NCBI GenBank assembly: GCA_963789565.1
Contig: CAWBKX010000002.1
Location: 1,860,001 to 1,924,000 of the forward strand
Length of the DNA: 64,000 bases
Reading direction: 5' to 3'
DNA from: CALAGB01 sp963789565
GTDB taxonomy: Bacteria; Chloroflexota; Chloroflexia; Thermomicrobiales; Thermomicrobiaceae
Notes under the pieces: generated by a model
Databases searched by the model: none
What the model was told of the DNA's origin: nothing
The model's input: only the letters and a program-made list of their open reading frames with translations
Made by a program: the position numbers and the translations under genes
Part shown: positions 60,107 through 64,000 of the stretch, piece after piece
Layout of the letters: every line of letters begins with the position of its first letter
Numbering within the stretch: the stretch's first letter is position 1

Positions 60107-63100
60107 GTGGCCTCTTTCTTCTTGTTGCATCCCAACCGCAGTTCCCGCTTACGTCCATTCATTGTCGGCCGCGAGCGCGAACAGACACTGCTGCGAAAGA
60201 CTCTCGACGACCTGCTAGCCGGGCAAGGTTCGCTGGTGCTCGTGAGCGGTGAGGCCGGCATCGGCAAGACCACACTGGTCGAATGGCTGGCGGTCGAGGC
60301 CGAGGAACTCGGCTGCGTGCCGCTTCGCGGCGGTTGCTACGACCTCTCCGTCACGCCAGCGTATGGTCCTTGGCTGGAACTCCTGACCAAGCTCCAGCCT
60401 AGTGACGACCGCGTTCCGATCCCATCGTTCCTTAACGACGTGGCGGTGCTGGCTGAAACTGGCAGCCAGAGTGCCCTGTTTGCCCGTATCGGCGCCTTCT
60501 TCATGGCGCTCGCGGCGCAATCACCGGTTGTCCTGTTGCTGGAGGACCTCCACTGGGCAGACGAGGAGAGCGTCAGTCTACTGCGCTACGGCGCGCGGTA
60601 CATGGCTACGGAGCGGCTACTTATCGTCGCAACCTATCGCGATGACGAGGCAAACCAGGAGCATCCACTCTATCAGGCACTTCCGCTGCTCATTCGCGAG
60701 GCACACGGCACCCGCATCAATCTGCGCCGCCTGGATTCACCGGCGATCGATCACCTTGTCCGCGACCGCTACCAGTTGGCGGTCCGAGATCAGCAGCGCT
60801 TGACCGCCTACCTTCAGCGATTAGCCAACGGCAACCCGCTCTACATTGAGGAATTGCTGCGCACGCTTGAGGACGAGCACGCTCTGCGACCCAATGGCGA
60901 CGGCTGGTCGTTGGCACCGCTTGACACCGTCTACCTACCACCGCTCCTGCGGCAAATCATCGATCAACGACTGAGCCACCTGGATACACCGACATTCGAT
61001 GCGCTTGCGATGGCTGCGATCGTTGGGCAGGACGTGCCAATCGAGCTTTGGCGTCTGCTGATCGGCGTCACGAGCGACGCACTCGCCAGCATCGTCGAGG
61101 AGGCGCAGCGTGCGTATGTGCTGGAGGAGCTCCCCAATCGGACCGGGCTCCGCTTCACCCACGCGTTGATTCGAGAAGCGATCTACGACCGCGTCCCGCT
61201 TCCGCGACGACGGATCTGGCACCAACGCATCGCCGAGGCCCTGATCGGCTTGCCGGATCCGAATGCTGACACCGTGGCGGCGCATTTCCAACGGGCGGGA
61301 CACCCACGGGCTGTCGAGTGGCATGTCCGTGCCGGCCTGCGGGCACGCCCCACCGCATGGATCAGCGCCGCGGAGCACTTTGAGGTGGCTGCCAGCCTGA
61401 TCGGCGAGGATACCTCGCGCGTGCGTGAACGCGGCTGGCTCCTCTTTTGGGCGGGATCTTTGCTGCGCTTTGCGGGTGTTCCGCGTTCGATCCACTATCT
61501 GGAGTCCGCTGAACAGTTGGCGGGGGTCGCGAACGATCCCATTCTTGCCTTGTACGCCCGCTTCAACCGCGGATCGCAGCAGTGCATGCACGGTGATATT
61601 CGCCAGGGGATGTTGGAAATCAAGCAAGCCGTCACGGCCATTGATGCACTCCTCCTGACTCAGTCGGTTCCGGCCACCGAAGAGGGAGCCGTCGCCGTGA
61701 TTCAACAACTACTGCCGGACGAGGGTTCAGCTCAAGGTTCCGCTAACGGAAGTCAGGAGCCGGATTCGTCGCATGTGACCGCGGTGAACCAACAACGGGG
61801 CATTCTGGTCAACTGGTTGGCGCACTCTGGGCATTATCGCGAGGCGGCCGAGGTTGGCACAACCTACATCGATGAGATGGTGGCCGCCTTCGGGGACGCA
61901 CACCTGCGACGACCGGAGTGCGTCGCGGGTCATCTCGGTCTTGGCAACGCCAACGCCGGACTGGGACGCCCGGATGTCGCGCAACGAGAATACCGGCTTG
62001 CCCATGATGGATTTCGGTCCGTGAGCAACTACGCCATGGCTGAGCATGCAATTGATTTGGAACTCCTGATGGTGCACATTCCATATCGAGCGGATCGTCT
62101 GACGGAGCGAGAACAGCTCAGGCGGGAGGCGACTGAACTGTGGGAACGTTGCTTCGGGCTGACGATTTCGACGCTTGGGGACGGCGCCCCGAGTGAGCTG
62201 CAGCTCGCTGTGCTGGAGTGTCGCTGGCCCGCCGCGCGACAGCTCGCCACCGACCACCTCACCGCGCCGTGGGTGAATCAAGTGCACGAAGCGATCTCCA
62301 CTTTGGCCGTCCTGGACCGGGCCCAGGGTGCTCCCGAGCGGGCGTGGGACCGCATCTACGAGGTCTTGCCACAGAGATCATCGACCGAACCCGGAGGCTG
62401 TTACTTTCCCTTCGGCATGAGGTCCATTGCCTTAGCCGCGGAGTTAGCACTTGATGCGGGCAACCCGCAGGACGCCCACCGCTGGATCGAGACACACGAG
62501 CAGTGGCTTGCCTGGAGCGGCGGGGCGCGCTGGCACACCACCAACCAGCTACTCCGAGCACGCCATGCCGATGTATGCGGGAATGCTGTACAGGCACGGC
62601 AGTTTGCTCAACACGCGCTTGTCATCGCGTCCGATCCGCGTCAGCCATTAGCGCTCATTGCCATTCATCGCTTTCTCGGTCAGCTCGATACCACTGACCG
62701 GCACTTCGACGATGCTGAACGCCATCTCCTAGAATCACTTACGCTTGCCGACGCCTGCGCCGCTCCCTTCGAGCGCGCCTTGACCCGGCTCGAGTTAGCC
62801 GAACTCCGTGTGTTTCAGCGGCAACTCGATGAGGCTACGACCTTGCTCGATGAGGTCCAGGCCGTCTGCGAGCCGCTCGGAGCCAAACCGACCTTGGACC
62901 GAGTGGATGCGCTCCGGCAACGACTGAAAGCGTCGGGACAATCTCTTCCCACGTATCCAGCCGGTCTCACCCAACGAGAAGTCGAGGTGCTGCGGTACAT
63001 TGCAGCCGGGATTAGCAATCGACAGATTGCCGATGCCCTGTTCCTTAGTCCTCGCACCGTCGAACGCCACATCGCCAACATCTACCTCAAGATCGACGCG

Positions 63101-63151
63101 CACAGCAAAGCCGAGGCGACCGCTTTCGCACGGCAAAACCATCTCACCTAA
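60107..63151 (+). CDS. Large AAA ATPase-LuxR transcriptional regulator (LAL type)
   Basis: A 1014-residue regulator. An AAA_16 ATPase is at the N-terminus: Walker A GEAGIGKTT at 48-56 and VVLLLEDLHWADEESV (about 140-155). A long TPR-like helical middle follows (FEVAASLIGEDTSRVRERGW, ALYARFNRGSQQCMHGDIRQ, LTLADACAAPFERALTRLEL). The C-terminal LuxR helix-turn-helix is LTQREVEVLRYIAAGISNRQ with IADALFLSPRTVERHIANIY. ATP binding plus an inducer usually turns such proteins on. The start is GTG 60107; the ribosome site is poor. The molybdopterin enzyme gene 460 bases downstream could be a target. Confidence 0.92.
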   Translation: MASFFLLHPNRSSRLRPFIVGREREQTLLRKTLDDLLAGQGSLVLVSGEAGIGKTTLVEWLAVEAEELGCVPLRGGCYDLSVTPAYGPWLELLTKLQPSDDRVPIPSFLNDVAVLAETGSQSALFARIGAFFMALAAQSPVVLLLEDLHWADEESVSLLRYGARYMATERLLIVATYRDDEANQEHPLYQALPLLIREAHGTRINLRRLDSPAIDHLVRDRYQLAVRDQQRLTAYLQRLANGNPLYIEELLRTLEDEHALRPNGDGWSLAPLDTVYLPPLLRQIIDQRLSHLDTPTFDALAMAAIVGQDVPIELWRLLIGVTSDALASIVEEAQRAYVLEELPNRTGLRFTHALIREAIYDRVPLPRRRIWHQRIAEALIGLPDPNADTVAAHFQRAGHPRAVEWHVRAGLRARPTAWISAAEHFEVAASLIGEDTSRVRERGWLLFWAGSLLRFAGVPRSIHYLESAEQLAGVANDPILALYARFNRGSQQCMHGDIRQGMLEIKQAVTAIDALLLTQSVPATEEGAVAVIQQLLPDEGSAQGSANGSQEPDSSHVTAVNQQRGILVNWLAHSGHYREAAEVGTTYIDEMVAAFGDAHLRRPECVAGHLGLGNANAGLGRPDVAQREYRLAHDGFRSVSNYAMAEHAIDLELLMVHIPYRADRLTEREQLRREATELWERCFGLTISTLGDGAPSELQLAVLECRWPAARQLATDHLTAPWVNQVHEAISTLAVLDRAQGAPERAWDRIYEVLPQRSSTEPGGCYFPFGMRSIALAAELALDAGNPQDAHRWIETHEQWLAWSGGARWHTTNQLLRARHADVCGNAVQARQFAQHALVIASDPRQPLALIAIHRFLGQLDTTDRHFDDAERHLLESLTLADACAAPFERALTRLELAELRVFQRQLDEATTLLDEVQAVCEPLGAKPTLDRVDALRQRLKASGQSLPTYPAGLTQREVEVLRYIAAGISNRQIADALFLSPRTVERHIANIYLKIDAHSKAEATAFARQNHLT

Positions 63152-63342
63152 TCAGTGACGTCGTCTACGTAGGTCCAACCGAAAACTACATATCCTCAGT
63201 TACATAGTTCAACGGATGCGCCCCTGCAACCACTTCCCTACTGTGGAGACTGCCGAGGGATTCGCCGGACGCCAGAGTGAAACATCTCCGGTGCCCGGCG
63301 GACCCTCGGTGCCGAACCAATGTTCAGGGAAAGGAGGCATCT
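63152..63342. other. Spacer after AAA-LuxR gene
   Basis: No gene or strong hairpin seen. Its right end carries the ribosome site AAAGGAGG that precedes the remnant at 63343. Confidence 0.35.
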
Positions 63343-63417
63343 ATGGACTATGAATTTCGTAGCGTCTCGCGCAGGTCACGACCGCGGAGCAACGCCGCCG
63401 GGTTGGCACTTCTCTAA
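63343..63417 (+). pseudogene. Decayed duplicate of the Tat-signal start of the next gene (24-codon remnant)
   Basis: ATG 63343 with a strong AAAGGAGG site encodes 24 residues, MDYEFRSVSRRSRPRSNAAG then LALL and a TAA. It parallels the start of the gene at 63614 (SRTVSRRTLLQ...AAAAGMALLSS), and DNA similarity runs about 110 bases, from GTTCAGGG at 63323 to about 63430 against 63593-63707. The frame ends within the signal peptide and later bases to 63613 have no recognisable enzyme. Most likely a degenerate tandem copy; a real micro-peptide is less likely. Confidence 0.6.
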
Positions 63418-63613
63418 CTCCCATTTGCGCAATATACGTAGTCGTCTCCCGCCATCGGCACCGATGTTAAATCCGTATCCCTGCCGATGTCGGTCCGAAC
63501 ATCACTTTCCATACTGGAACCATTCAACTTGAACTGGCGGAGTGTGCCGTGGAGTGCGGCTGTCGCCGGACACGAAGAGAGTCGGAACCGTAGTTCAGGG
63601 CAAGGGGGCTCTT

Positions 63614-64000
63614 GTGGGTAATCAATCACGTACGGTCTCCCGTCGAACGCTGCTGCAGAGCAGCGCGGCGGCGGCCGGGATGGCACTTCTCAGTTCTCAA
63701 TTACCGGCGTCGGCATCGGGCACGGCGTCGGTGGGCAGGCCCGGCAAGCGATTCGATCCGCTGCGAACGGTGGCGGTGCCCGACTTCCCGAATCGGCCCG
63801 GTGAGGTCGTTTTACCCTGGCTGGATCAACGAGCCGACAATCCGGTGCCAGAGATTCTTGGTCATCAGCTCAAATGGGAGGAGCTGGATTCCTGGATTAC
63901 GCCTGACCCAAGCTTCTTCACCATCCATCACTACGCCCAACCTGAGATCGATCCATCCAGTTGGTCACTGGAGATCTCAGGGTTGGTCAAGAAACCGTTG
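63614..64000 (+). CDS. Tat-exported molybdopterin-dependent oxidoreductase, sulfite oxidase-like (partial)
   Basis: The first 129 codons of a gene that runs off the window. A twin-arginine signal is clear: S9-R10-R11-T-L-L followed by an Ala-rich hydrophobic stretch ending SSQLPASASG. The mature part begins the oxidoreductase molybdopterin-binding domain: LGHQLKWEELDSWITPDPSF, FTIHHYAQPEIDPSSWSLEI and SGLVKKPL. Such enzymes oxidise sulfite or reduce oxidised methionine outside the cytoplasm. The cofactor cysteine lies beyond the window. The start is GTG 63614, after AAGGGGG; there is no nearby ATG. A degenerate copy of its 5' end precedes it. Confidence 0.85.
   Translation, partial: MGNQSRTVSRRTLLQSSAAAAGMALLSSQLPASASGTASVGRPGKRFDPLRTVAVPDFPNRPGEVVLPWLDQRADNPVPEILGHQLKWEELDSWITPDPSFFTIHHYAQPEIDPSSWSLEISGLVKKPL

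Overview
The window is GC-rich, gene-dense bacterial chromosome with frequent GTG and TTG starts. Many genes overlap as ATGA or GTGA. The gene content includes F420-type Ddn reductase, AfsR-like BTAD regulators, many small DGPF/DinB/AHSA1/DUF genes, ACR3+ArsA arsenic genes and GC-rich intergenic palindromes. This suits a Chloroflexota member of the Thermomicrobia type better than an actinobacterium. That placement is inference; there is no rRNA or marker gene here.

Layout. 1-633: start of a leftward S9 peptidase. 876-7296: addB-addA helicase-nuclease pair for double-strand break processing; the AddA nuclease lysine is replaced. 7677-8948: a cupin and an acidic protein of unknown function. 9115-20454: accessory stress or small-molecule block with a leaderless MarR gene, two DHFR/RibD-like reductases, an ECF42-type sigma factor, three DGPF (YCII) proteins, DinB, VOC, AHSA1, DUF1905 and DUF3052 proteins, a BNR-repeat/MoaD pair and an amidase. 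Four promoter-like sites of one form (TGTCGA, 17 bases, CGA[C/T]) precede genes of this block and look like the local ECF42 regulon. 20627-24106: a large membrane PAS-GGDEF-EAL protein.

24610-31817: catabolic genes (SDR, FAD amine/amino acid oxidase, HSL-type esterase, acyl-CoA dehydrogenase, ADP-forming acyl-CoA synthetase). 31786-34634: histidine phosphatase and DUF389 membrane protein genes separated by direct copies of a repeat that ends in a REP-like palindrome. 34709-36571: two single-domain response regulators flanking a tiny protein that is only a histidine-kinase dimerisation segment. 36651-39904: DUF3309 peptide, flavin monooxygenase, and a TetR/DUF998 divergent pair with near-perfect promoters and palindromic operators. 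40057-45344: arsenic resistance operon arsR-arsA-osmC-acr3-arsC-phosphoesterase.

45674-47607: NarL-type two-component pair. 47964-49808: Ddn-like reductase and two related membrane proteins, with a heptanucleotide tandem repeat between them. 49982-52984: AfsR-like regulator split at a GTGA overlap, its ATPase-TPR half broken by a one-base frameshift. 53021-54522: DinB and GNAT genes. 54618-59717: two-component pair divergent from a MacB/FtsX-type ABC exporter it probably controls. 60107-63151: a large AAA-LuxR regulator. 63343-63417: a decayed copy of the start of the next gene. 63614-64000: beginning of a Tat-exported molybdopterin (sulfite oxidase-like) enzyme. No rRNA, tRNA, CRISPR array, phage or transposase gene was seen.
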